From the NCBI GenBank assembly GCA_003242885.1, contig QKMZ01000015.1, positions 457,568 through 521,567 of the forward strand: a stretch of DNA of 64,000 nt. The letters run 5' to 3'. A program made the translations under genes and the position numbers. The stretch is from Candidatus Melainabacteria bacterium (GTDB lineage: Bacteria > Cyanobacteriota > Vampirovibrionia > Obscuribacterales > Obscuribacteraceae). Shown piece by piece: positions 44,250 through 54,032 of the stretch; positions within the stretch are counted from its first letter, which is position 1; each line of letters opens with the position of its first letter. Under the pieces are notes generated by a model that made no database searches, was not told the origin of the DNA, and saw only the letters and a program-made list of their open reading frames with translations.

Positions 44250-46502
44250 CTGAACCTGCAGCGAGTAAATCTCAAACTTTCTCACAAGGGACTGATTCTG
44301 GTTTCGGTACCTTTGCTGTTTGAGTTGATCTTCCTGCTCACTCTGACAATGCTCTTGAGACAGGCGGAAATTGAGGTTCAACGCCAGATTCGCTCCAAGG
44401 CGATTATCTCTCAGGCTAACACTCTCTCGAAACTTTTCTACGACGCCGGTGTGGCGATGGGTGGATATTCAATCACCAAGTCGCCATTGTTCAGCGACCG
44501 CTATGACAAGATTGTGCGCCAGATTCCGCAGGATCTGAACGAACTGAAGAGTTTGGTTGGCGACAATCCCAGACAGCAAAAGATTTTGGAAAACCTTGCC
44601 GATATCACGGTTACCGGCTTGAAAATCCTCGGTGAAGCTAAAGCGGCGATTGACGACAACCGCGTCGACGTAGCGCAATTCCGAGCGCGGCATATGTATA
44701 AGGAAATCCGCTCGCTGGCTGACCGGCTGCAAGACGAATTGCGCGGATTGACTGAAGACGAACGGAAAATTGAAAGTGAATCGCCTGAAGTTCAAAACCG
44801 AAACAGAGCGACAGTAAAATTATTCCTTGTCGTCGGCGTAGTCTTCAACATCTTATTGGCAGTAGCTCTTGCCCTGTTCTTCAGCCGAGGGATCGGTCGC
44901 CGCTTGAATGTTCTTACCGACAACTCAATTCGCTTGGCTCGTGGCGAACCGCTCAACCCGCCGCTTACAGGCGGCGATGAAATCGCTCACCTGGACGGTG
45001 TGTTCCACAGCATGGCAGACGCGCTCACTGAAGCTTCGCGTAAAGAGCGCGCGGTTATCGAGAATTCCGCCGACGTAATCTGTTCGATTGACATCGACGG
45101 CAAGTTCGTAGCGGTCAGCCCTGCATCTATGACTATGTTCGGCTTCTCGCCGGACGAGCTGATGGGCAAGCGTTTCATCGACTTGATTATTCCTGAAGAT
45201 GTACAAGAAACCATTAAGGCAGTTCGCGCCATTCGCGCAGAGCAAGCGACGATGAATTTCGAAAACCGCATCAAACGGAAGGATTCGTCGACAGTGACGG
45301 TACTGTGGTCAGCTTACTGGTCGGAATCAGAACGTTCGATGTTCTGCGTCGCGCACGATATCACAGAGCGGAAATTGGCTGAAGAAGCCACTAAAGCCTC
45401 TGAGAAGAGAATCAGAACAATCATTGAAAACATGCTTGTCGGTCTAATCATCATCAGTCCGGATGGCATTATCGAGTCTGTAAATCCGCGCACAGAGCAG
45501 ATCTTTGGTTTTACCTCCAGCCAAATGGTCGGTCGACATTTGATGTCGCTGTTCACCGAAGCAAGGCTTTATTCGATGAACAGCCGTGAGGATCTCCAGA
45601 AGTTTATGGACAACATGTTCCATAAGGCGCTTAACAGAGTAGGTGAATTCGACGCGCTGAAACAGACGGGAGAAGACTTCCCGATCGAGCTTTCTCTCTC
45701 TGAGTTCAACATGGCTGACGGTCGCTTCTATTTGGCAAACATCCTCGACGTTTCCGAAAGACGAGAAGTAGAGCGCTTGAAGAAAGAATTCGTGTCTACA
45801 GTTTCACACGAACTGCGTACTCCGCTTACATCCATCCGTGGTTCTCTCACTCTCCTCAACGTGGGCGCGTTGGGCGCTTTGCCCGATCAAGCCATGAAGG
45901 TAGTGAACATTGCGGAAAGAAATACCATTCGTCTGATCGGTCTTATCAACGACATTCTCGATATCGAAAAACTCGAATCCGGAAAAATGGACATGGTTTT
46001 CCAGGATGTTGAACTCAACTCGGTTCTCGATCGTTCGTACGAGTCGGTAAAGACTTTTGCCGACAACAATGGCGTTGTCCTTGAAATGGTTCCTTCCACC
46101 ATTCGCGTAAACGCGGACGGCGATCGTCTTGTACAGGTTATCGTCAACTTGATGTCCAACGCCTGCAAATTTTCACCCAAAGGTGCAACCGTCACAGTGC
46201 GCGTGGATGAGATTCCTAATTGGATCGAAGTGAAGGTAATCGACCGTGGACGTGGTATCCCGGCGAAATTTAAAAACCTTCTTTTCCAACGATTCCAGCA
46301 GGTCGAAGCCTCTGACGCCAAGCGAAAAGGTGGTACCGGTCTGGGTCTTGCCATTTGCAAAGGGATCATCGAAGCACACGGTGGCACAATTGGTGTAGAT
46401 TCAGAAGAAGGCAAAGGCTCCGTTTTCTGGTTCCGCATTCCGCCCGCTCAAGCTGGAGCCAAAGTCGTTGTTCCGGGCGAGAAGGAAAAGTTGGTTTCGT
46501 AG
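44250..46502 (+). CDS. PAS-domain sensor histidine kinase, probable CTG start
   Basis: A 750-residue membrane kinase. Two membrane helices near residues 15-38 (LILVSVPLLFELIFLLTLTML) and 190-210 bracket a helical sensor region; HAMP follows. PAS 1 begins ENSADVICSIDIDGKFVAVS and PAS 2 ENMLVGLIIISPDGIIESVN. The HisKA motif is VSHELRTPLTS and the ATPase has NLMSNACKFSPKG and KGGTGLGLAICKGIIEAHGG. The CTG at 44250 is chosen because AGGAG ends 7 bases upstream and the first helix needs these codons; a TTG at 44313 would cut the helix. It lies 15 bp after the secreted-protein gene. Confidence 0.88.
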   Translation: MNLQRVNLKLSHKGLILVSVPLLFELIFLLTLTMLLRQAEIEVQRQIRSKAIISQANTLSKLFYDAGVAMGGYSITKSPLFSDRYDKIVRQIPQDLNELKSLVGDNPRQQKILENLADITVTGLKILGEAKAAIDDNRVDVAQFRARHMYKEIRSLADRLQDELRGLTEDERKIESESPEVQNRNRATVKLFLVVGVVFNILLAVALALFFSRGIGRRLNVLTDNSIRLARGEPLNPPLTGGDEIAHLDGVFHSMADALTEASRKERAVIENSADVICSIDIDGKFVAVSPASMTMFGFSPDELMGKRFIDLIIPEDVQETIKAVRAIRAEQATMNFENRIKRKDSSTVTVLWSAYWSESERSMFCVAHDITERKLAEEATKASEKRIRTIIENMLVGLIIISPDGIIESVNPRTEQIFGFTSSQMVGRHLMSLFTEARLYSMNSREDLQKFMDNMFHKALNRVGEFDALKQTGEDFPIELSLSEFNMADGRFYLANILDVSERREVERLKKEFVSTVSHELRTPLTSIRGSLTLLNVGALGALPDQAMKVVNIAERNTIRLIGLINDILDIEKLESGKMDMVFQDVELNSVLDRSYESVKTFADNNGVVLEMVPSTIRVNADGDRLVQVIVNLMSNACKFSPKGATVTVRVDEIPNWIEVKVIDRGRGIPAKFKNLLFQRFQQVEASDAKRKGGTGLGLAICKGIIEAHGGTIGVDSEEGKGSVFWFRIPPAQAGAKVVVPGEKEKLVS

Positions 46503-46706
46503 CTGCTGGGCTGAGCCAAGCAGCAGATCGCTTTTTAAACAACCGGCGAGCCGGTTGACTTGTCTGTGTTCTGAATCTGCGTTTTTCCGGACAAAGATCT
46601 CCAAAACCCCGAATCTGTGGGGAATTATGGCGCTCAAAGTATTTCGTTAGATTTGCAAAACCGGGTATATGAAAATTGTAGGCACGCGAGCGGGGCTGAT
46701 ATCAGC

Positions 46707-47072
46707 ATGAAAGTTCTCATCATCGATGACGAGGAAGACACACGCAGTATTGCCGCCATGAGCTTGAACATTCTCGGCGGACTTGATGTTGTGGAAGCGG
46801 AAAATGGCAAAGTTGGCGTCGAAAAGGCGGCAGCGGAGCAGCCTGACTGTATTTTGCTTGATTGCATGATGCCTGTAATGGATGGCGAAAGCACGCTTGC
46901 AGAGCTGCTGACCAACGAGCATACGAAAGGTATTCCGGTGATATTCCTCACCGCGAAAGCTATGACCAGTGAGATTGAGCGCCTAAAACGCTTGGGAGCA
47001 ATCGGAGTTCTGACCAAACCGTTTGACCCTACAGCGCTGGCAGGGCAAGTAAAAGCGCTATTGGGGAGATAA
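46707..47072 (+). CDS. single-domain response regulator
   Basis: A 121-residue receiver domain. MKVLIIDDEEDTRSIAAMSL supplies the acidic pocket, ILLDCMMPVMDGEST contains the phospho-accepting Asp, and PVIFLTAKAM and VLTKPFDPTALAGQ carry the Thr and Lys. No output domain. An in-frame start at 46617 would add 30 unlikely residues. Between the kinase and the Hpt-GGDEL gene, it probably shuttles phosphate between them. Confidence 0.92.
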   Translation: MKVLIIDDEEDTRSIAAMSLNILGGLDVVEAENGKVGVEKAAAEQPDCILLDCMMPVMDGESTLAELLTNEHTKGIPVIFLTAKAMTSEIERLKRLGAIGVLTKPFDPTALAGQVKALLGR

Positions 47073-47081
47073 GCCGGCTAC

Positions 47082-48740
47082 ATGCAAGAGTGGAAAGAGA
47101 CATTCGGAGAACTGAAAGAGCAGTACGTCAGGCGCTCGTCGGAGCGGCTCGGCAAGATTGTCGAGATGGTAAGCCTTCTCATTGAGAATCCCAGCGACAT
47201 AGAGACTGTCAAACAGTTGACCCGACATTTCCACTGGCTGGCTGGATCCGGCACCATGTACGGCTATCCGGCTGTGTCGATGCTCGGCTCTGAAGGTGAA
47301 TCTCACTGCGAGCAGGTTATACGAGGTACCTTGCCTCAAGCCGATGTAGACAGGCTGAAAGCCCTTCTTCACGAGCTTTCTTTCCAGTTCTCAGAACAGG
47401 ACGCACCTCCCGATACGGTGACTTTGGGCCCCAGCGCACCGCCCGAGCAGAAGCGAACAGAAAACGATATTCTCATTGTCGGAGAAGATCAAACCGACCT
47501 TCAAAACATGGCGCGCCTTGTCGAGGCTGAAGGCTACCCAGTGCGCACGGCGCGCTCGATGTCCACTGCTGTTAACGAAATTCAGGCCGAGCTGCCGATT
47601 GGTGTAATCATCGAGATTCCGCTGCCGGACGGCGATTGCTATGAAATGGTCGAGCAGATTCGCTCCATGAATGGCGGCGACGAGCCGGCAATCATTATAT
47701 TGTCGAAACGAACCGGCTTCCTTGATAAAGTCCGCTCAATTCACTGCGGCGCCGACTCGCATTTTGAAAAGCCGATTGATACAAAGGCAATGTTGCGGCG
47801 TCTACGCTATTTGCTGGATAAGCACAAGAAAGAGGTCGTCAAAATTTTGTCCGTGGAAGACGATCCTGATCAAGCCGCGTTCATTCGAGCATTCTTAGAG
47901 TCTGCCGGATATCAGGTCCGTACGGTCACTGATCCGAAACACTTCGAGTCTGCTTTGTCCCAGTTCCAGCCTGATCTCGTCCTCCTTGATGCGATGTTGC
48001 CTGGTGTCACCGGTTATGAGTTGGCACGCTTTATCAGGCAGGACGAGCGCTACGCGACGTTGCCGGTTCTCTTCCTCACGACGCAGGGACACTTGGAAGC
48101 GCGCATCGAATCTGCCAGAGCAGGGGGCGACGACCACCTCGTCAAGCCGGTTCCACCAGCGCTTTTGCTCTCTGCTGTTTCGTCTCGCATCGAACGTTCG
48201 CGCTTTTTGAAAACTCTCTTGCACCGCGATGGCTTGACCAGCATGCTGAATCACTCGGCATTCATGGACCAGGCTCAGCGCGTTATTGCCGAAAGAAAGC
48301 GACGCAACGAACATACAGCACTGATTGTTGTCGACGTCGATTATTTCAGGTCGATTAACGAACGCCACGGATATCCTGGCGGAGACAAGGTTCTACAGGC
48401 ACTCTCGTTGCTCTTGCGCAGACGCGTCAGGCAGTCTGACATTCTTGGTCGTATCGGTGGAGATGAGCTAGCTGTCATTGCCGAAGGGCTTGAAGAGACG
48501 GAAGCCGTCACTTTGGCGAGCCGATTAATCTCTGATTTCCAAGGAATCAGTCACACTACACCATCGCACGTCGGTTTTTATGCCACCTTAAGTGCGGGCG
48601 TTTGCATGCTCGATCCGAAAACTATGGATCTCGAAGGTTGGATGGGCGAGGCGTACAAAGCGCTCAAGCAGGCGAAAGACTCCGGTCGAAATTGCGCGGT
48701 AGCTGCACCCAGCAATCGCAATCAGCCTGTAAGCAAATAG
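47082..48740 (+). CDS. Hpt-REC-REC-GGDEL signalling protein
   Basis: A 552-residue protein with four parts. Residues about 5-105 are Hpt-like, with His51 in HWLAGSGTMYG. Residues about 128-250 are a receiver whose phospho-Asp is replaced by Glu178 (VIIEIPLPDGD), likely inactive as a phosphate acceptor. Residues about 255-375 are a normal receiver (SVEDDPDQ, VLLDAMLPG, HLVKPVPP). The C-terminus is a diguanylate cyclase domain with GGDEL in place of GGDEF, an accepted active variant. It begins 9 bp after the response regulator and should make c-di-GMP in answer to the kinase. Confidence 0.9.
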   Translation: MQEWKETFGELKEQYVRRSSERLGKIVEMVSLLIENPSDIETVKQLTRHFHWLAGSGTMYGYPAVSMLGSEGESHCEQVIRGTLPQADVDRLKALLHELSFQFSEQDAPPDTVTLGPSAPPEQKRTENDILIVGEDQTDLQNMARLVEAEGYPVRTARSMSTAVNEIQAELPIGVIIEIPLPDGDCYEMVEQIRSMNGGDEPAIIILSKRTGFLDKVRSIHCGADSHFEKPIDTKAMLRRLRYLLDKHKKEVVKILSVEDDPDQAAFIRAFLESAGYQVRTVTDPKHFESALSQFQPDLVLLDAMLPGVTGYELARFIRQDERYATLPVLFLTTQGHLEARIESARAGGDDHLVKPVPPALLLSAVSSRIERSRFLKTLLHRDGLTSMLNHSAFMDQAQRVIAERKRRNEHTALIVVDVDYFRSINERHGYPGGDKVLQALSLLLRRRVRQSDILGRIGGDELAVIAEGLEETEAVTLASRLISDFQGISHTTPSHVGFYATLSAGVCMLDPKTMDLEGWMGEAYKALKQAKDSGRNCAVAAPSNRNQPVSK

Positions 48741-48933
48741 TTTCGTATAGTTTGCGATACAGCTTGCAACAAACTGTAGGCTTGGCGGTCTTTGCAATTC
48801 TTCTTCCCTCTAGGTAAAACATTCTGGTACTAAATACGGTGCTGAATATTTGTGTTTCGGAGTAGGGTGAAACGTGTGAAACTTCTGGCAAAACCTCGTA
48901 GAATATTGCTTTCACTGGCGAAGACGGCAAACT

Positions 48934-50043
48934 GTGGCTGACAACGCGGCAAATTCCGTTCATAAGAACGCAGGCATCTCGATTCTCGGCGCCGGAAGCT
49001 GGGGAATGACCCTGGCGTGGCTGCTTGGAAATGCTGGTCACGATGTAATTCTCTATACACGCAGCCAGCAGAAGGCGGAGCGTTTGTCTGTCGAGCGCAC
49101 AGTTAGCGAGCCGGTGAAAGTCGAATTGCCAGCCTCTGTCAAGGTGACATGCGACTTAAAAGAAGCTGTAAAAACAGAGCGGGTAATAATTCTGGCGTGC
49201 ACGTCTCAGACTGTTCGAGAGTTGGCGACCGCCGTTCACGGCGTACTAGAGGCATCTCCTCCTTCCTCGACCCCGCCTGTTGTCGTGAGTGCCGTCAAGG
49301 GGTTAGAACTCGAAACTCTGAAGCGAATGTCTGAGGTGATTGCGGAGAGCATTCCCAATGCCAATGTCTGTTCCGTTTCCGGACCCAATCTTGCCGACGA
49401 AATTTTGATGGGCATGCCTGCCGCGACAGTCGTTGCCTGTGAAGAGGCGGATGTGGCAACCTTTGTGCAGAGTGTTTTGACCTCAAAAAGATTTCGAGTC
49501 TATACCAATACTGACATCGTCGGCGTTGAGCTCGGCGGTTCGCTCAAAAACATCATTGCAATTGCCGCCGGTGTGTCCGACGAGCTGCGCTTGGGCGCCA
49601 ATTCCAAAGCGGCACTTTTGACGCGCGGCTTGGCGGAGATGACAAGATTGTCTGTCACGCTGGGCGGACAAGGCTCAACCATGGCTGGGCTGGCGGGCAT
49701 GGGTGACCTCTTTGCCACGTCTGCTGCTGTGACGTCGCGAAACTATCGGCTAGGAACTGCCATAGCCAGGGGCGCTACTGCCAAAGAGGCGGAAGCCTCA
49801 CTGGGCGTAGTTGCTGAGGGGGTGGCGACGACGTTTGCCGTTTGTGAACTTGCAAAACGGCTCAATCTGGACCTTCCCATCGCTTCGGCTGTGGAGTCGA
49901 TGCTCTTAGGTAAAACTACGCCGGAAGGCGCGATAATGACTCTGATGTCCAGACCGCCGGTTCCTGAAGCCAGATCTTCCAAAGAGAACGAGAAGACTGG
50001 TCGCTCCGGCGGACAAAGTGTCAACAGCATCATCGGTGGCTAA
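48934..50043 (+). CDS. gpsA: NAD(P)-dependent glycerol-3-phosphate dehydrogenase
   Basis: A 369-residue enzyme that makes sn-glycerol 3-phosphate for phospholipid synthesis. NADH motif SILGAGSWGMTLAWLLG, VVVSAVKGLE, VSGPNLADEI, GGSLKNIIAIAAGVSD (with the catalytic Lys), and AGMGDLFATSA are canonical. The start is GTG at 48934 with a weak upstream site; the C-terminal 30 residues are an extra Ser/Arg-rich tail. It lies 18 bp before the glycosyltransferase gene. Confidence 0.95.
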   Translation: MADNAANSVHKNAGISILGAGSWGMTLAWLLGNAGHDVILYTRSQQKAERLSVERTVSEPVKVELPASVKVTCDLKEAVKTERVIILACTSQTVRELATAVHGVLEASPPSSTPPVVVSAVKGLELETLKRMSEVIAESIPNANVCSVSGPNLADEILMGMPAATVVACEEADVATFVQSVLTSKRFRVYTNTDIVGVELGGSLKNIIAIAAGVSDELRLGANSKAALLTRGLAEMTRLSVTLGGQGSTMAGLAGMGDLFATSAAVTSRNYRLGTAIARGATAKEAEASLGVVAEGVATTFAVCELAKRLNLDLPIASAVESMLLGKTTPEGAIMTLMSRPPVPEARSSKENEKTGRSGGQSVNSIIGG

Positions 50044-50061
50044 GGAGAACGAAAGTAATCT

Positions 50062-51312
50062 ATGACTGACAAACGCCTGCTCATGCTCTCCTGGGAATAC
50101 CCGCCGCGCATTATTGGCGGTTTGGCTCGTGTGGTCGAGGCTCTGTCTCGCCAGCTGGCTAATGACAAATGGGAAGTGCATGTGGTCACAGCGGACCACC
50201 CAGGCACTCCCGAACACGAAGTTATGGACGGTGTACATGTGCACCGTGTGAAAAACCAAACAGACATGACCCCAGATTTTCTTACCTGGGTGAATCGTTT
50301 GAATTTCGGTATGTTGCAGCATGCAATTCAATTGCATCGCAAACACCCGTTTTCTATAGTGCACGCGCATGACTGGATGGTTACTGATGCCGCCTGGACA
50401 ATCAAGTCAGGATGCGGCATTCCCATGGTTGCCACCATGCACGCCACCGAAGCAGGTCGCATGCATGGAATACACAACGATCTCAATCGCTACATTCACC
50501 AAATGGAATGGCGCCTCACTTTCGAATCGTGGGAAGTAATCGTCAACAGCCACAGCATGCACGCAGAGCTGCAGCGCCTCTTTGGCGTTCCTAAAGACAA
50601 AATAGTTGTTATTCCGAATGGAACCGATCCGGATACTTTCAATTTCGATTTTGATCCTTATCCGATGCGCAGCCAATACGCCGGCGAATACGATCAGATT
50701 ATTTTGTATGTTGGCAGATTGGTAAACGAAAAGGGTGTGCAAATCCTCTTGGATGCCGCTCCCAAGATTCTTTCCGCCTGTCCGGGGGCGCGTTTCCTCA
50801 TTGTTGGAACGGGCTATTACATGGATCATTTGAAGAATCAGGCGCGTTCTCTGGGCATCGACAATTACGTTCGATTCCTTGGATATGTGGATGATGATTC
50901 GCTGAAAAAGTTCTTCAAGATCTCTGATGTGGTTTGCATACCCAGCCTATATGAGCCTTTCGGCATTGTTGCGTTAGAAGGTATGGCTGCAGGCAAACCG
51001 GTCGTGACGTCCGACACAGGTGGTCTGACTGACTTCGTAGAGCACGGCGTAACCGGCCTTACAACTTACACCGGTGACTCGAACAGCCTTGCCTGGGGGA
51101 TCTTGGAGGTGCTTCGAAACCCCGAACTGGCCCAGCGAATGGCGAAAGACGCATACGAGAAAGTTCAGCACATCTACAACTGGAAAGTGATCGCAAAACG
51201 CACTGAGGAGTTGTACGACAAGGTCATTGCTGAGGCCGCAGAAATTGGCACGGAAGGTGTTTCGTCCCGTCCGAAGGTTCCTGTGAGCGCTAGTAAACCG
51301 GCTGTTTCTTAG
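50062..51312 (+). CDS. GT4 family glycosyltransferase (glycogen synthase-like)
   Basis: A 416-residue GT-B glycosyltransferase. The N-domain has MLSWEYPPRIIGGLARVVEAL, where the KxGG-like motif binds the sugar nucleotide, and VHAHDWMV. The C-domain has ILYVGRLVNEKGVQILLDA and the E-x7-E motif EPFGIVALEGMAAGKPVV. This set is seen in alpha-glucan synthases and in cell-wall or exopolysaccharide GT4 enzymes; acceptor is unknown. It is followed by the nucleotide-sugar enzyme, in line with surface or storage polysaccharide synthesis. Confidence 0.9.
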   Translation: MTDKRLLMLSWEYPPRIIGGLARVVEALSRQLANDKWEVHVVTADHPGTPEHEVMDGVHVHRVKNQTDMTPDFLTWVNRLNFGMLQHAIQLHRKHPFSIVHAHDWMVTDAAWTIKSGCGIPMVATMHATEAGRMHGIHNDLNRYIHQMEWRLTFESWEVIVNSHSMHAELQRLFGVPKDKIVVIPNGTDPDTFNFDFDPYPMRSQYAGEYDQIILYVGRLVNEKGVQILLDAAPKILSACPGARFLIVGTGYYMDHLKNQARSLGIDNYVRFLGYVDDDSLKKFFKISDVVCIPSLYEPFGIVALEGMAAGKPVVTSDTGGLTDFVEHGVTGLTTYTGDSNSLAWGILEVLRNPELAQRMAKDAYEKVQHIYNWKVIAKRTEELYDKVIAEAAEIGTEGVSSRPKVPVSASKPAVS

Positions 51313-51376
51313 TGGCTTGTAAGTGTATTTGATTTGAAGAAATGTCCCTTAGTTGATTGATATGGAGGTCACAAAG

Positions 51377-53944
51377 ATGAAAGCGGTGATCATGGCGGGA
51401 GGATCTGGAACCCGGCTGAGACCTCTAACCAGCAACCTTCCGAAGCCTATGGTGCCGGTTTATAACGCGCCGATGGCGGAGCATATCGTCAATCTTTTGA
51501 AGACGCACGACTTCAAAGACATTATTTTCACGCTCCACTATTTGCCGGATTCGATTCGCGATCACTTTGGTGATGGAACCGATTTCGGTTGCAAGATTTC
51601 GTACTCGGTAGAAGAAGGAAAACCGCTTGGAACGGCTGGTTGCGTCAAGCAAATACAAGATCAGCTCGATTCTACTTTCGTTGTTATTTCCGGTGATAGT
51701 TTGACCGATATGGACTTGACCAAAGCTGTCAAATTCCACAAAGAGAAGAAATCAAAGGCTACTTTGATTTTAAAACGTGTTGAAAGTCCGCTCGATTATG
51801 GCGTCGTCATTGTCGATGGAGAGCAGCGCATCAAGCGCTTCGTAGAGAAGCCCGGTGCATCTGAGATTTTCTCTGACACGGTCAATACCGGTACATATAT
51901 TCTCGAACCGGAAGTGATGCTCTATGTCATTTTGGGACGTGAGCAAGACTTCTCTAACGACCTTTTCCCGCTTCTCCTTTTGAGAAACGAGCCGATGTAC
52001 GGTTATGTTGATGATGGCTACTGGTGCGACATCGGTAACCTCGCCGTTTATCGCCAGGCTCACCAAGATGTGCTCGAAGGAAAAGTAAAACTCAAGAATC
52101 GCTCCTCTGAAATTCGTCCCGGTGTTTGGGTCGGAGAAGGTACCGAAATTGATGCTTCAGTGAAGATTGAACCACCGGTCATCATCGGTCGCAACTGCCG
52201 TATTGGACGTGATGCAGAGATTGATCAGTACACGGTTTTGGGCGACAATGTGGTGGTTCAAGAGAAGGCCAATCTGAAGCGTCCGGTGATTTGGTCCAAC
52301 TCTTATATCGGCAGTAATTCCAATTTAACCGCCTGCGTAATTTGCAACGGCGCAACCATTCATAATTCAGTCGAAATCTTGGAAGGCGCTATCGTAGGCG
52401 CTAACAGCAATATTGGACAAGAAGCTCAAATCAGCCCAGATGTGCGCATTTGGCCGGACAAGCTTATTGATTCCGGTGCCCGCGTGACTTCTTCTGTTAT
52501 ATGGGGAACCAAGGCACCACGCACCTTATTTGGTGCCCACGGTGTTCGTGGTTTAGCCAACATTGATATCACTCCGGAGTTCGCAGTCAACCTTGCAGCT
52601 GCCTACGGTTCTACCCTGAAGTCCGGTCCGGTTCTGGTAAGTCGAGATTACTGGAGAGTCAGTCAAATGATCTCCAGAGCGGTCGTATCCGGTCTTGTTT
52701 CTGTCGGCGTCGAGGTGCAAAACCTCGAGTCTATGTCTTTGCCGATTGCTCGGTATTACGTCAAGACTCAGCGAGCCGCAGGTCTGATGCACATTCGTGT
52801 GTCTCAGAGAGAGCCAGACAAACTCTCGATTGAATTCTTCGATAGCGAAGGCATTGCGATTACAAAAGCAATGGAAAGAAAAATCGAGACCACATTCTTC
52901 AAAGAAGACTTTCCTCGCTGTCTGCCCGCAGATGTAGGCAGCATCACCTTCCCGAGTCGCGTACGTGAGTACTATGCGGATGAATTCTTGAAGCACGTGA
53001 AGGGACAAGTTTTCGAAGAAGACAAAGTTCCATTCTGTATCGTGCCCGGAAGCAATTACACAAGAAAAACCAAATCCGGTGCCATCGCCACACAAGCACC
53101 CAAAGTTGTAATTGACTACGCAATGGCCGAAACCGGTGTATTGCTGCCGGACTTGCTTGGACAAATCGGTATTGAAACAGTTGTTCTCAACTCTTCGATC
53201 CGCAACATGCCACCACGTCCTGAAGAAAGAATCGGCATGCGCAAGCAATTGGCAGATGTGGTCAAGGCTCTCAATGCGGAGCTTGGCGTTCAGGTTGGAC
53301 GCAACGGCGAACAAATGACATTGGTGGATGAGACCGGTCAGATAATTCGTGGCGAGCTTCTTCTTGCCGTTGTTGCAGACATCATTCTGCGCGATAAGCC
53401 AGGTCGCTCTATAGTTGTGCCGGTCAACAGCAGCTCTTCAATCGAGCGGATAGCTGCTCGTTATAACTGCCGCGTGGTTCGCTGCAAAGCTTCGGAAACC
53501 GAAATCGGTAGCACCACAGCGAAGTTAGAAGGAGCGGTCCTGGGTGGAAGCGCGAACGGTTGCTTCATCTTCCCCGAATTCCAGAATGGCTACGATGCAA
53601 TGTTTACCGTGGGACAAGTGCTCGAGCATTTGACCTACCAGGGACGTACACTCAGCGAAGCGGTTGCTGATCTGCCGCCTCTCATCTATCAGGTCGACTC
53701 CGTACACTGCCCGTGGGAGAGAAAAGGCCGCGTAATGCGCCTCTTGGTGGAAAAACATCAGGATCGCCCGATGGAGTTGCTGGACGGCGTTAAAATTCAG
53801 ACTCGCCCAGAGCACTGGATTTTGGTCTTGCCAGATGCTGTTGAGCCATTGGTACACGTCTACGCCGACGGCTTGGACTTGCAGCAGACTTCAGCCGACC
53901 TGAATGAATACACTCAACTAGTCCGGTATCTCCAAAACGCCTAG
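51377..53944 (+). CDS. mannose-1-phosphate guanylyltransferase / phosphomannomutase-like fusion
   Basis: An 855-residue fusion. Residues about 1-230 form a nucleotidyltransferase with MKAVIMAGGSGTRLRPLTSNLPKPM and the metal-binding VISGDSLTDMD. Residues about 240-375 form a left-handed beta helix (IDASVKIEPPVIIGRNCRIG). The rest resembles phosphomannomutase, but the active-site loop TASHNP is missing: the matching region reads MHIRVSQREPDKLSIEF, so mutase activity is doubtful. ATG at 51377 has GGAGG eight bases upstream; a TTG at 51353 is also in frame. This architecture is familiar from Cyanobacteria. Confidence 0.9.
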   Translation: MKAVIMAGGSGTRLRPLTSNLPKPMVPVYNAPMAEHIVNLLKTHDFKDIIFTLHYLPDSIRDHFGDGTDFGCKISYSVEEGKPLGTAGCVKQIQDQLDSTFVVISGDSLTDMDLTKAVKFHKEKKSKATLILKRVESPLDYGVVIVDGEQRIKRFVEKPGASEIFSDTVNTGTYILEPEVMLYVILGREQDFSNDLFPLLLLRNEPMYGYVDDGYWCDIGNLAVYRQAHQDVLEGKVKLKNRSSEIRPGVWVGEGTEIDASVKIEPPVIIGRNCRIGRDAEIDQYTVLGDNVVVQEKANLKRPVIWSNSYIGSNSNLTACVICNGATIHNSVEILEGAIVGANSNIGQEAQISPDVRIWPDKLIDSGARVTSSVIWGTKAPRTLFGAHGVRGLANIDITPEFAVNLAAAYGSTLKSGPVLVSRDYWRVSQMISRAVVSGLVSVGVEVQNLESMSLPIARYYVKTQRAAGLMHIRVSQREPDKLSIEFFDSEGIAITKAMERKIETTFFKEDFPRCLPADVGSITFPSRVREYYADEFLKHVKGQVFEEDKVPFCIVPGSNYTRKTKSGAIATQAPKVVIDYAMAETGVLLPDLLGQIGIETVVLNSSIRNMPPRPEERIGMRKQLADVVKALNAELGVQVGRNGEQMTLVDETGQIIRGELLLAVVADIILRDKPGRSIVVPVNSSSSIERIAARYNCRVVRCKASETEIGSTTAKLEGAVLGGSANGCFIFPEFQNGYDAMFTVGQVLEHLTYQGRTLSEAVADLPPLIYQVDSVHCPWERKGRVMRLLVEKHQDRPMELLDGVKIQTRPEHWILVLPDAVEPLVHVYADGLDLQQTSADLNEYTQLVRYLQNA

Positions 53945-53953
53945 TTATCGTGG

Positions 53954-53974
53954 GGGCGACGCCATGCGTCGCCC
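53954..53974. repeat. REP-like palindrome
   Basis: Perfect arms GGGCGACGC (53954-53962) and GCGTCGCCC (53966-53974) around CAT, 10 bp after the stop of the preceding gene. No T run follows. A second GCCCGCC/GGCGGG-type pair lies at about 53971-53996. Confidence 0.75.
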
Positions 53975-54032
53975 GCCTCAAAATATAACGGGCGGGTATA
54001 TTAACTGGGGGCCTGTTTAAACGCGCGTTGCA

